Source: JBOHUC01 sp050733935
GTDB lineage: Bacteria > Eisenbacteria > RBG-16-71-46 > DASYSL01
Length of the DNA: 49,663 nt
Direction of reading: 5' to 3'
Assembly: GCA_050733935.1 (NCBI GenBank)
Contig: JBOHUC010000060.1
Location: 1 to 49,663, forward strand
The position numbers were made by a program, and so were the translations under genes. The notes under the pieces are model-generated. The model was not told the origin of the DNA, did not search any database, and saw only the letters and a list, made by a program, of their open reading frames with translations. Shown here piece by piece: positions 35,588-43,809 of this stretch (position 1 is its first letter; the number at the start of each line of letters is the position of its first letter).

Positions 35588-36937
35588 TCAGGAGTCTTCC
35601 TCGTCGCCCTCGCGCCAGCGCGTCGCTGCTTCGGCCGCGGCCTCGTCTTCCTCCGTGACCTGCGGCAGGCCGTCTCCGGTCGGGCTGTCGGGCAGGACGA
35701 ACGCGAGCCGGCGGGCGTCGAGGTCCACCTTGCTCACGACGACCTCGACCTCCTGGTCGAGCTTGAAGCGCTCGCTCGGATGGTGTCCCCACGGCTGCGG
35801 GAAGATGTTCGAAATGTGGAGGAGGCCGAAGATCCCGGGCTCGAGCTCGACGAAGACGCCGTACTCCTTGACCCCGCTCACGCGGCCGCGAACCTGCCGC
35901 CCGACTTCGTAGCGGCTCGCTGCGTGGAGCCAGGGGTCGTCCGTGAGCTGCTTCAAGCCGACCGAGACGCGTCCGGTGTTCTCGTCCACCTCGAGCACCT
36001 TGACCCGGAGCTTCTCGTTGAGCTGAACGATCTGGCTCGGATGCCGCACGTGCTGCCATGCCATCTGACTCACGTGGAGAAGCGCATCGACGCCCCCGAG
36101 ATCGAGGAATGCGCCGAACTCGGTGATGGATTTGACCACGCCCTCGACGACCTCGCCGGGCTCCCACCGCCGACCGCTCCATCCCGGCTGATCGCCTCGC
36201 TCCGCGAGCGCGCGCTCGAGCGCGGCCGCACGCTGCGCGAGCTTGCCGCGTGCCCACGGCTGGTCGGTGGGACCGGTCGGCTGCGGCTCCTCCTCGCGGC
36301 GCACCGCACGCCGCTCGGGACGCGGGATCGCTCCCTCGCTCCGCCCGTAGGTGACGCGTTCACGATCCCGGTCCGCCTGCTCGCGGCGCTCGATGCGCTC
36401 GATCCGCGACGACGGCCCGCCCCGCTCCTCGTAGGGGACTCCCTGGTCGATCCGTTCCAGGCCGGGAATCTCGAGCGGATCGAAGTTCCCGCCCGAGGCG
36501 GAAATGAGGTCGTAGGAGACGGTCCCGGGCACGCCCGAGATGATCACGTCTTTTCCAAAGCGGTTTCGGGCCATCGTGACGACCCGGAGGAAGTCGCGAT
36601 CGCCGGTCATGAAGAGAAGCGTCGGGATCGCCGCCCGATCGAGCATCGTTTCGATGATGTCGATCAGCATGTCCATGTCCGCGCCCGATTTTCTGCGGTC
36701 GCCGACCTGGTGCGCCTGAACGTTCACGGCCGTGATGCCCGAGACCTGGAGATCGCGCAACACCTCCGAGGGGAAGTCCTCGAAGTCCGCGTACGCGCGG
36801 GCGATGTTCACCAGTCCGTACTTTCGGGCTTTCTCGATCAGCAGGGCCGCGCGGGGCTCGACCCCGTAGGCGTTCAGCGTTCCGTAACGGATGTTCTCGA
36901 AATCAATGAATAGCGCGACTTCCTTCCGCGGTTCCAC
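35588..36937 (-). CDS. NYN (PIN-like nuclease) domain fused to two S1 RNA-binding domains
   Basis: 449-residue protein. Residues ~1-155 are a NYN/LabA-type PIN-like domain with conserved acidic residues in VALFIDFENIRYG, KSGADMDMLIDI and FMTGDRDFL. A charged Arg/Glu linker follows (about 170-255). Two S1 domains follow at about 260-335 (GVVKSITEFGAFLDLGGVDA) and 345-415 (GRVSGVKEYGVFVELEPGIF). Predicted RNA endonuclease or RNA-processing factor. The start is GTG at 36937 with GGGGGAAG upstream. First gene of a three-gene minus-strand run. Confidence 0.85.
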   Translation of the reverse strand: MEPRKEVALFIDFENIRYGTLNAYGVEPRAALLIEKARKYGLVNIARAYADFEDFPSEVLRDLQVSGITAVNVQAHQVGDRRKSGADMDMLIDIIETMLDRAAIPTLLFMTGDRDFLRVVTMARNRFGKDVIISGVPGTVSYDLISASGGNFDPLEIPGLERIDQGVPYEERGGPSSRIERIERREQADRDRERVTYGRSEGAIPRPERRAVRREEEPQPTGPTDQPWARGKLAQRAAALERALAERGDQPGWSGRRWEPGEVVEGVVKSITEFGAFLDLGGVDALLHVSQMAWQHVRHPSQIVQLNEKLRVKVLEVDENTGRVSVGLKQLTDDPWLHAASRYEVGRQVRGRVSGVKEYGVFVELEPGIFGLLHISNIFPQPWGHHPSERFKLDQEVEVVVSKVDLDARRLAFVLPDSPTGDGLPQVTEEDEAAAEAATRWREGDEEDS

Positions 36938-37457
36938 GATCCATCTTCCCCCTGGGGCAAACTGCTCCGGGTTACCGGCCGGGGATCAACGAGGGGGGCT
37001 CCACAAGACCACAATGCGCAAAGAGGCAATCCCGCCGGTCCGTTGCCAATCCATCCATTCACCGACGTCTCTGTCGGTCCGGCGCGCTGAGATCCCTTCA
37101 GCCGATTTCGTATTCTCTGAGAGCGTGCGATCGAGCGTCCGCCGTCCATTGCCGAGCATCTCCGCAAGCTCGCGGCCTATCGTAACCCAGCGGCCGCGAC
37201 CGTGCTTCAATGAAACGCGCCCGGACCTCCGCTGCCACCCCGCGGCGACCTCCGGCCGGGGGTTCGCCGACCCTCGAGGGGCCGCTCTGCACCGCGCGTT
37301 TCGATTGCGGTAAATCGGACGACCGAGATCGGAGCGGGAACTCCGGACGACCATTCATGCGCTCGCCAACGTGGTTTGAAGCGGAGAGCATTTGCGGAGA
37401 CTTGCAAGGGAATAGTTGCGTGCGCGGGCCCGGCGCCGCCCCGAAGCGGCCCTTCGC
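36938..37457. other. 520-base gene-free stretch
   Basis: Short open frames exist on both strands but none has a credible start, codon pattern or recognisable protein. It contains a CCCTCGAGGG palindrome (37271-37280) and presumably the promoter of the NYN-S1 gene. I see no tRNA or structured RNA. A degraded gene or a small RNA cannot be excluded. Confidence 0.5.
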
Positions 37458-37796
37458 TCACCGCCTCTGATCGGGACGCAGACCGAGCGCTCCCTGGACC
37501 TTCCCCTCGAGCGTGAGCGGTTCGCCACGGCGCTCGTCGAGCCTCAGGTGCGTGACCACGCGATTGGTCCCCGTGTGCACGTCGAACGTCGCCGCATGGA
37601 GGCGCGCTGCCAGGGCGACCAGCTCCTCGACCGGTCCCTCGACGAGCGTCCCCATCGCGGTCAGCTGATGGCGGAGTCCACTCGCTTCGACGATCGGCAC
37701 GAGCGCACGAATGAATTCGCGGATCGTCGATTCGCCGGTGCCGAGGGGGGTGATGAAGATCTCGGCGACCGCGAGGCGCCGCGGCTCGGGAGGCAC
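37458..37796 (-). CDS. MTH1187/YqgV-type thiamine-binding protein
   Basis: 112-residue member of the small ferredoxin-like-fold family. It has AEIFITPLGTGESTIREFI, SGLRHQLTAMGTLVEGPVE and NRVVTHLRLDERR. Members bind thiamine or hydroxymethylpyrimidine and often sit near thiamine genes, but none is visible here. It begins one base after the thioredoxin gene stop, so it is co-transcribed with the secreted thioredoxin and lipoprotein genes. Confidence 0.85.
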   Translation of the reverse strand: MPPEPRRLAVAEIFITPLGTGESTIREFIRALVPIVEASGLRHQLTAMGTLVEGPVEELVALAARLHAATFDVHTGTNRVVTHLRLDERRGEPLTLEGKVQGALGLRPDQRR

Positions 37797-37797
37797 G

Positions 37798-38415
37798 TTA
37801 CCGTCCGGGCGCGTCCGCCTCGCGTGCGAACGCTTCGAACGACTGGGTCCGGTAGTGTCCGTCGCCGATGTAGCGGAGAACGGTGAGGAAACGATCGGGC
37901 TTCACGTAGCCCGGCACCATCGTGATGAGCTTTCCATCCTGCGAGAGGAAGAGCGTCGTCGGATAGCCCGTGACGCGGAACCGGTCGGCGAACTCGCGCG
38001 ACGTGACGACGCGCCCGTCGTAGCGGGCCCGTGCCTCGTCGTCCTCGGCATCGACCTTGACCGCGACGAACGTGCGCCCAACGTAATCCCGCACCGACCC
38101 CGCGGCATACGTTGTCTTCTCCATGCGCCTGCACCAGCCGCACCAGTCGGTGACGACGTCGACGAGCATCGGTCTTCCGGCCCGTTTCGCTTCCTCGAGG
38201 CCGCTTGCGAGCGAGTGCCAGCGGATCGGCCCGGCGGCGGGTGCGGTGGACGGCGACATGGGCCCGGTCTCGAGCGTCGGGACCGGCGGAGTCTGAGGCT
38301 CGGTCCTGTCCCCGGGGGGCCGGATGAGGCGTGACTCGGCGCGCAGCGCCGGGGACGCGATCAGCGTGATGGCGAGGGTCGCAGCCAGTGTGGCGAACGT
38401 GAAGCGACGGCTCAC
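37798..38415 (-). CDS. Secreted thioredoxin-like protein
   Basis: 205-residue exported thioredoxin-fold protein. The GTG at 38415 gives a signal peptide (MSRRFTFATLAATLAITLIA) and overlaps the upstream lipoprotein stop by 4 bases. The active site is WCGWC in DVVTDWCGWCRRME, and the cis-Pro is in VTGYPTTLFLS. A Pro-rich linker separates signal and domain. Likely periplasmic disulfide reductase or chaperone of the thioredoxin_7-like type. Confidence 0.85.
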   Translation of the reverse strand: MSRRFTFATLAATLAITLIASPALRAESRLIRPPGDRTEPQTPPVPTLETGPMSPSTAPAAGPIRWHSLASGLEEAKRAGRPMLVDVVTDWCGWCRRMEKTTYAAGSVRDYVGRTFVAVKVDAEDDEARARYDGRVVTSREFADRFRVTGYPTTLFLSQDGKLITMVPGYVKPDRFLTVLRYIGDGHYRTQSFEAFAREADAPGR

Positions 38416-39209
38416 GGGACTCTCACGATGACGGACTCGAGGCGCCGGCAGCGCGCGGGCTGTGAGCCCATGCGCAGGACCGCCGTGCGCCCCGAGTACG
38501 ACACCTTGACCACGTAATGGATGTCCTCGTCTCCCACGACCCCCGTGCAGCCGCGCTCGAGCACGTAGAGCCCGTTCGCGTCGGCCGGTCCTTCTCCGTA
38601 GACTTCGGGGCCGCTCGCATCCTCGATGCGCACGATCGCACCGGGGAGCGGTGCGCCTGTCGCGGCATCCTCGACCCGTACTTCCCAGCGCGTCGAGTCG
38701 AGCGTCTCGCCGCTCTCCATGTTGAGCTGGATCTCGATCGGCGGCGCGTTCGCGCCCCGCACCTCGAAATTGAGCGGAATCGAAGGCTGGATCACCACAC
38801 CGGAATCGGCCTGGAAGATGATCGCGTTCACGGTGAGAATCTGAAGGGTGTCGCCCGAGATCCCGACGTTGCAGGCCTCGTCCACCGTGTAACGTGCGAG
38901 CGGCGTCATGACGAGGAGGCTCGGATTCGTTTCGCTGTGAATCTCGATGCCGCCGCGGGCCTCGCACCCGTTCAGATAGTGCGTCTGGACTTTGAATCGC
39001 ACGTTCATCGTCACGGTCCGGATCGTGTCTTGTCTCGTGGTGTCGAAGACCGAGATCGGCGAATACGCGACCCCCTGGACCGGAAGCTGGGTCTGGACGG
39101 TCTTCCCCTCCTGCGAGCAACCCAGGATCGCAGGCACGGATGCCAAGAAAATCGCGGCCATGAGGGCCGCGCGCGAGGGGTTCCATCCGGCGCTGTCGTG
39201 TCGGTGCAT
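38412..39209 (-). CDS. Lipoprotein of unknown function with a C-terminal Ig-like domain
   Basis: 265-residue lipoprotein: signal with lipobox LGC (VPAILGCSQEG). The mature part contains a beta-rich segment (FKVQTHYLNGCEARGGIEIH) and a C-terminal domain with RWEVRVEDAATGAPLPGAIVRIED, like carboxypeptidase-regulatory or other Ig-like domains. Several Cys could form disulfides, fitting its coupling with the secreted thioredoxin. Start ATG 39209; ribosome site weak. Function not recognised. Confidence 0.65.
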   Translation of the reverse strand: MHRHDSAGWNPSRAALMAAIFLASVPAILGCSQEGKTVQTQLPVQGVAYSPISVFDTTRQDTIRTVTMNVRFKVQTHYLNGCEARGGIEIHSETNPSLLVMTPLARYTVDEACNVGISGDTLQILTVNAIIFQADSGVVIQPSIPLNFEVRGANAPPIEIQLNMESGETLDSTRWEVRVEDAATGAPLPGAIVRIEDASGPEVYGEGPADANGLYVLERGCTGVVGDEDIHYVVKVSYSGRTAVLRMGSQPARCRRLESVIVRVP

Positions 39210-39291
39210 GGCTGTGACCTTAGCACAGGCTTCACGCGTACGACGAGGCGGGAACCCCGGCTCGACTGCGGGGTGGAACGAGGCGCGCGGC

Positions 39292-39321
39292 TTGACCGCC
39301 CGCCGGGACGCAGGCCATAAT
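39292..39321 (+). promoter_or_regulatory. Sigma-70-like promoter of the CBM-like gene
   Basis: TTGACC (39292-39297), an 18-base spacer and CATAAT (39316-39321), 60 bases before the ATG at 39382, in a locally A/T-rich patch of the divergent intergenic region. Confidence 0.6.
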
Positions 39322-39381
39322 TTCAACTCCGTGATAAACTTGCGCCCGACCACTCCACCCGCCATTCCCGGAAGGCCACGC

Positions 39382-40581
39382 ATGATCCGCTTCGCGACCC
39401 ACGCTCTTCTCGCAATCGCCGCCGTGTGCCTTCTGTCCCCGAACCCGGCGCGAGCGCAGGGCGAGCGCACGGGCACGAACCTGCTTTCGAACCCGGGATT
39501 CGAGGCCGGCGGCCTGTTCAGCCCGAGCGACTGGGACTCGACTCTCGCCGGCGTCCCGACCGTGATGTTCTACTGGGATCCAGAGGTGAAGCGCTCCGGG
39601 ACACGCTCCGCGTGTGTCGTCAACGCGGGGGACCACCTTCCGGTGTGGCACAACTGGAACCAGATGATCCTTCACGCCGGGCGCTTCGCCGGACGCGACC
39701 TCGAGCTCTCCGCGTGGGTGCGCAGCGCACAGATGGGCGGACGAGGCTACGTGATGGTCCAGTGCTATCGCGACACCGTGATGAACGTCGCCCGCGACCG
39801 CGGGATCCCGCGCGATCAGGCCCGCACCGAGCTCGGCTTCAAGTTCGCGGACGATCCGCAGCTCGAGCTGGGCTGGGCGCGGCAGTACTTCTCGGCGGAG
39901 CTCGAAGAGTGGACCGAGAAGCGCGTGCGCGTGTTCGTGCCGCCGACCACGAACCTGATCGTCGTGCGCCTCGGGATCTTCGGGAGCGGTCAGGTGTGGT
40001 TCGACGACATCAAGCTCACGAGCGAGGTCGCGCGCGCGTCGCAGGCCGCGCCGCTCGGCCGGAATCTCCTCACCAACGCCGGATTCGAGAAGCCGATCGA
40101 CGACTGGGAGTTCTCGCTTCCGCCCACTCCGGGCGCGATGATTTCCGTCGACTCGACGGTCGCACACAGCGGGCGCCGCTCCGCGCTCATGACGACCCCC
40201 GAGAAGCCGCCGTTCCAGACGTACATGCACGCCTGCCAGGTGTTCAATGCGCGCGGACTCGCCGGCAAGCGCGTCCGCATGTCGGGCTGGTGCAAGCTCG
40301 AAGGCGTCAACGACGCGAGCGCGTACCTGAGCGTCTGGTCGACCGGTCTCTACGGCGTCGACGGGAGCATCGCCGGCGACGCGCTGTTCGGCACGCTCGA
40401 CTGGACGTTCTATTCCGTGGACTTCGACGTGCCCAAGGACACCTACACCGTGTGGGCGCGCGCCGGGTATCAATCCGTTCCGGGGCGTTGCTGGTGGGAC
40501 GATCTCAAGTTCGAAGTCCTCGGCAACACGCCGACCACCGGAGCCGGAGCCACGAGCAAGCCACCGGGCCGAAAGGGCTGA
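39382..40581 (+). CDS. Secreted protein with two carbohydrate-binding-like domains
   Basis: 399-residue exported protein; signal ends near NPARAQ. Two similar beta-sandwich modules follow, beginning NLLSNPGFEAGGLFSPSDWD and NLLTNAGFEKPIDDWEF. Both end with a WFDDIKL- or WWDDLKFEV-type strand, the pattern of CBM4/9-like and related binding domains. ATG 39382 follows GGAAGG. No catalytic domain. It may bind glycans at the surface; the glycogen debranching gene is next, 36 bases away. Confidence 0.72.
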   Translation: MIRFATHALLAIAAVCLLSPNPARAQGERTGTNLLSNPGFEAGGLFSPSDWDSTLAGVPTVMFYWDPEVKRSGTRSACVVNAGDHLPVWHNWNQMILHAGRFAGRDLELSAWVRSAQMGGRGYVMVQCYRDTVMNVARDRGIPRDQARTELGFKFADDPQLELGWARQYFSAELEEWTEKRVRVFVPPTTNLIVVRLGIFGSGQVWFDDIKLTSEVARASQAAPLGRNLLTNAGFEKPIDDWEFSLPPTPGAMISVDSTVAHSGRRSALMTTPEKPPFQTYMHACQVFNARGLAGKRVRMSGWCKLEGVNDASAYLSVWSTGLYGVDGSIAGDALFGTLDWTFYSVDFDVPKDTYTVWARAGYQSVPGRCWWDDLKFEVLGNTPTTGAGATSKPPGRKG

Positions 40582-40616
40582 CCGCGAGCTCTCCGCCCAA
40601 GAGTCCGGAGCGCGTC

Positions 40617-42593
40617 GTGTCCCACCCGGCGTGCGCTCACGCTCCCCGCCTGGGAAGCGAAGTCCTGAGCGATTTCGAACGCGCCTCCCGCCTCGAGTGG
40701 CTCGTCACGAACGGCATCGGCGGATACGCTTCGGGCACGTCCGTCGGTGCCGCGACACGGCGCTACCACGGACTTCTGGTCGCGGCCCTCCGCCCGCCCG
40801 GGGATCGACTGGTCACGGTGTCGCACTTCGAGGAGCGCGTGCGAACCGCGAACGGCGAGTGGCCGCTCTCGTCTCATCAGTGGCCGGGCGCGGTCGAGCC
40901 TCGCGGTCACCTCCATCTCGAGTTCTTCACGCTCGCGCGCCGGCCGACCTGGCGCTGGCGCGTGCAGGATCTCTTCCTCGAGAAGTCGCTGTTCCTGGTC
41001 CACGGCCGCAACACCGCGCTGATCGAATACCGCAATCTCTCGGGCCCGCCGTGCGAGCTCACGCTCCGGCCGTTCGTCGTCCAACGCGATCACCACCGGC
41101 TCACGCGCGAGAACACCACGTTCCGCCCGGTGGCGGAGACCGTGGACGGACGCGTGCGGCTCGCTCCGTACGCCGAGCTTCCCCCGCTCTGGTTGAGCGC
41201 GAGTCGTGGCCGCTTTCTCGCGTGGCCGGTCTGGTACAAGAACTTCGAATACGTGCTCGAGCTCGAGCGCGGGCTCGACTTCCGCGAGGACGCGATGTCG
41301 CCCGGGCCGTTCGTGATCGAGCTCGATCCGGGCGAAAGCGCATGGGTCGCGCTCTCGGTCGAGTCGGAGAAGGACGTTCCGCCGGCCGGAGAGGGGCTCG
41401 CCCCGTGGGCCGACGGTGCGTGGCGCTCGGAGGCGGAGAGGCTCGCGCGGATCGAAGTCGCAGGATCTTCCGGCTCCGGCGAGGGCGAGGGCCGGCTCCC
41501 GGACGACGCGCTCGCACTTCTTCGCCGCGCCGCCGACATGTTCCTCGTGCAGGGCCCCGAAGGCCCGGCTGTGATCGCGGGCTACCCGTGGCACGACACG
41601 TCCTGGCGCGACACGCTGATCGCGCTTCCCGGACTCGTGCGTGCGACCGGGAAGCTCGACGCCGGACGCGCGATCCTCGATCGCTTCGCGCGTCTTTCGC
41701 ACGACGACACGGATGACGCACCGTTGTGGTTCGCGCGCGCGGCCGATGCTTACGCGACGCTCTCCGGAGATCGGAAGTTTGTCGACGCGGTCCTGGCCCC
41801 CGCGCTCGGGCGCGTGCTCGATGCGCTCGAGCGCGGCGAGCTCGCGGGCTGGTCGGTGGACGCTTCGGGCCTCCTCGAGGCCGCCGATCCCGAGCGTGCG
41901 CGCTCGTGGATGGATGCGCGGGTCGAAGGCCGTGCGATCACGCCGCGGCCCGGACGCGCGATCGAGGTGAACGCGCTCTGGCAGGCCGCCTGGGATCTGA
42001 GGGCGCGCATGGCGGCCCAGGCGGGCCGAAGCGGGGAGGAAGAGCGCGCGCGGGCGATCGCCGAGCGCGTGCGGGCGTCCCTCCTGGCCGAGTTCCACAA
42101 TCCGTCGCTCGGCCATCTCGCGGATCGGGTGGATGCGTTCGGGCCGGATCCCGCTCTGCGCCCGAACCAGATCGTCGCGGTCGCGACCGGAGCGGTCGAC
42201 GGCGAGGTGGCGCGAACGGTGCTCGGCACGTTCGAGCGCGTGCTGCTCACGCCGTTCGGGCCGCGGACGCTCGCTCCCAACGACCCGCATTACCACGGCG
42301 CGTGCGTCGGCGACGTCGGCGCGCGGGACGTCGCGTCGCTCAACGGCGCGGCATGGCCGTTCCTGATCGGCGCGTGGGCGGACGCCCACTTCCGCGTGCG
42401 CGGCCGTAGCGCGCCGAGCCGGGATCTCGCGCGGCGGGTCCTCGAACCGCTCGTCCAGCACCTGAACGACGCGTGCCTCGGTCAGATCTCCGAGTGCTTC
42501 GACGGCGATGCGCCGCACCTCCCGCGCGGGGCGTTCGCGCGCGCGACGAGCGTGGCCGAGCTCGCGCGCGTCTGGATCGAATACGACCTGTGA
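40617..42593 (+). CDS. Glycogen debranching enzyme (archaeal/bacterial type)
   Basis: 658-residue amylo-alpha-1,6-glucosidase-like enzyme. The N-terminal domain begins with the family block FERASRLEWLVTNGIGGYAS and ATRRYHGLLVAAL. The catalytic (alpha/alpha)6 domain has GYPWHDTSWRDTLIALPGL, IEVNALWQAAWDL and GQISECFDGD. The usual HQGTVWPWLIG region reads SLNGAAWPFLIG, an unusual change. No signal peptide. GTG 40617 follows GGAG and gives the family length. Its stop overlaps the next GTG. Confidence 0.88.
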   Translation: MSHPACAHAPRLGSEVLSDFERASRLEWLVTNGIGGYASGTSVGAATRRYHGLLVAALRPPGDRLVTVSHFEERVRTANGEWPLSSHQWPGAVEPRGHLHLEFFTLARRPTWRWRVQDLFLEKSLFLVHGRNTALIEYRNLSGPPCELTLRPFVVQRDHHRLTRENTTFRPVAETVDGRVRLAPYAELPPLWLSASRGRFLAWPVWYKNFEYVLELERGLDFREDAMSPGPFVIELDPGESAWVALSVESEKDVPPAGEGLAPWADGAWRSEAERLARIEVAGSSGSGEGEGRLPDDALALLRRAADMFLVQGPEGPAVIAGYPWHDTSWRDTLIALPGLVRATGKLDAGRAILDRFARLSHDDTDDAPLWFARAADAYATLSGDRKFVDAVLAPALGRVLDALERGELAGWSVDASGLLEAADPERARSWMDARVEGRAITPRPGRAIEVNALWQAAWDLRARMAAQAGRSGEEERARAIAERVRASLLAEFHNPSLGHLADRVDAFGPDPALRPNQIVAVATGAVDGEVARTVLGTFERVLLTPFGPRTLAPNDPHYHGACVGDVGARDVASLNGAAWPFLIGAWADAHFRVRGRSAPSRDLARRVLEPLVQHLNDACLGQISECFDGDAPHLPRGAFARATSVAELARVWIEYDL

Positions 42594-43252
42594 AGGTGCA
42601 CGACGTCTCGCTTCCGCTCTCGCCGCGAACCCCCGTCTATCCCGGCGATCCACCCGTCCGAATCGAACGCCGTCTTGCGCTCGAGCGCGGGGATGCGGCG
42701 AACCTCTCGTTTCTCTCTCTCGGCACGCACGCGGGGACGCACGTCGATCCGCCCCTTCACTTTCTTCAAGGGGGCGCGGGGGTGGATGCGCTCCCGTTCG
42801 AAGCGCTCGTGGGACCGGCGAGGGTCGTGCTCGCGCCGGAGGGTGTGACCGCGCTCGGGGCCGAGCACGTGCAGGCGTGGAATCCCGGCGCGCCCCAAGG
42901 GCCCGGTGGCCGGCGGATCCTCCTGAAAAGCGCGAACTCCGCGCGCTGGCATGGAGCGGGCGATCCGCGCCGCGACTTCGTCCATCTCACGCCGGACGGG
43001 GCCCGCGTCCTCGTCGAAGCCGGTGTGCTCCTGTTCGGTACGGACGGTCTTTCGATCGAGCCCGTGCATCACGATCGCTTCCCCTGCCACCTCGCGCTGC
43101 TCGGCGCGGACGTCGTGATCGTCGAGGGCCTCGATCTCTCCGCAGTCGATCCCGGCGAGTACGGGCTCGTTTGTTTGCCGCTTCGCATTGAAAACGGGGA
43201 TGGCGCGCCCGCGCGCGTGCTGCTCCTCGAAGGCGCTTCTCTTCCAGGATGA
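42590..43252 (+). CDS. Cyclase family metal hydrolase (kynurenine formamidase-like)
   Basis: 220-residue member of the cyclase/KynB family. The metal-binding signature HAGTHVDPPLHF is clear, preceded by SLPLSPRTPVYPGDPP; a second His pair occurs in IEPVHHDRFPCHLALL. Members hydrolyse N-formylkynurenine, isatin and related amides. No other tryptophan-degradation gene is nearby, so the substrate is open. GTG start overlaps the debranching enzyme stop by 4 bases. Confidence 0.85.
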   Translation: MKVHDVSLPLSPRTPVYPGDPPVRIERRLALERGDAANLSFLSLGTHAGTHVDPPLHFLQGGAGVDALPFEALVGPARVVLAPEGVTALGAEHVQAWNPGAPQGPGGRRILLKSANSARWHGAGDPRRDFVHLTPDGARVLVEAGVLLFGTDGLSIEPVHHDRFPCHLALLGADVVIVEGLDLSAVDPGEYGLVCLPLRIENGDGAPARVLLLEGASLPG

Positions 43253-43280
43253 TTCCGCGCCTCGCCAGACTCCTACAGGC

Positions 43281-43682
43281 CTAGGCGAGCCCTTCGAGAT
43301 CGAGCGTGTTGTGGCAGTTCGAGCACGTCACGCGGGCCGATCCGCGCCAGCGCCCTCCGGCCTCGAACGTCTGCTCGACGCCGCAGCGCGGGCACGTGCC
43401 GCGGACTTCGATCAGAGTGCGCCGCTCGCGCAGTCGGCGGAGGCCGAGAAAGAGCCCTCCGAGCAGGAATCCCGGCACGAGGAAGAAGTGGGCGATCGGG
43501 ATGAACACGCCGAGCACGGCGAGCCCGAGTCCTGCGGCGAACGCCAGGAGCGCGCGCCGGAGACGGTTCTGTGGATCGTTCTCCCGCACGCGCGCCGTGG
43601 CGTTCGTCGCGGGAAAGCCGAAGAACGAGAGCCGCGCGGGAACCGCGGTCGGGGGCTCGGGTCCGGCAAAAGCGGGCTTCAT
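43281..43682 (-). CDS. Zinc-ribbon membrane protein
   Basis: 133-residue protein with one or two hydrophobic segments (ALLAFAAGLGLAVLGVFIPI and AHFFLVPGFLLGGLFL) and a C-terminal zinc ribbon (CPRCG ... CSNCH). Role unknown. The ATG at 43682 is directly preceded by a GTG; the GGAGG motif is rather close, so the exact start is uncertain. Converges with the cyclase gene. Confidence 0.6.
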   Translation of the reverse strand: MKPAFAGPEPPTAVPARLSFFGFPATNATARVRENDPQNRLRRALLAFAAGLGLAVLGVFIPIAHFFLVPGFLLGGLFLGLRRLRERRTLIEVRGTCPRCGVEQTFEAGGRWRGSARVTCSNCHNTLDLEGLA

Positions 43683-43751
43683 CACCTCCGAGCATAGCGC
43701 GATCCGCCGGGCGCGCGACCCCCGGGAATTTCAAGGAAGAGACAAAGAAGC

Positions 43752-43778
43752 GGCCCCCGGAGCGACGCTCCAGGGGCC
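43752..43778 (-). terminator. Terminator of the giant subtilase gene
   Basis: GGCCCC/GGGGCC and GGAGC/GCTCC stems separated by one C-A mismatch, with a 3-base loop. On the minus strand it is followed by a T-rich tract (CTTCTTTGTCTCTT). It lies 32 bases beyond the stop codon. Confidence 0.75.
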
Positions 43779-43809
43779 GTGATGTTCCACTCTGGCCTGC
43801 GAAAGCGAG

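Noticed and set aside
37210..37470. 86-residue frame in the gene-free stretch
   Set aside because: No ribosome site, overlaps the thiamine-binding gene end, Arg/Pro-rich composition typical of random GC-rich frames.
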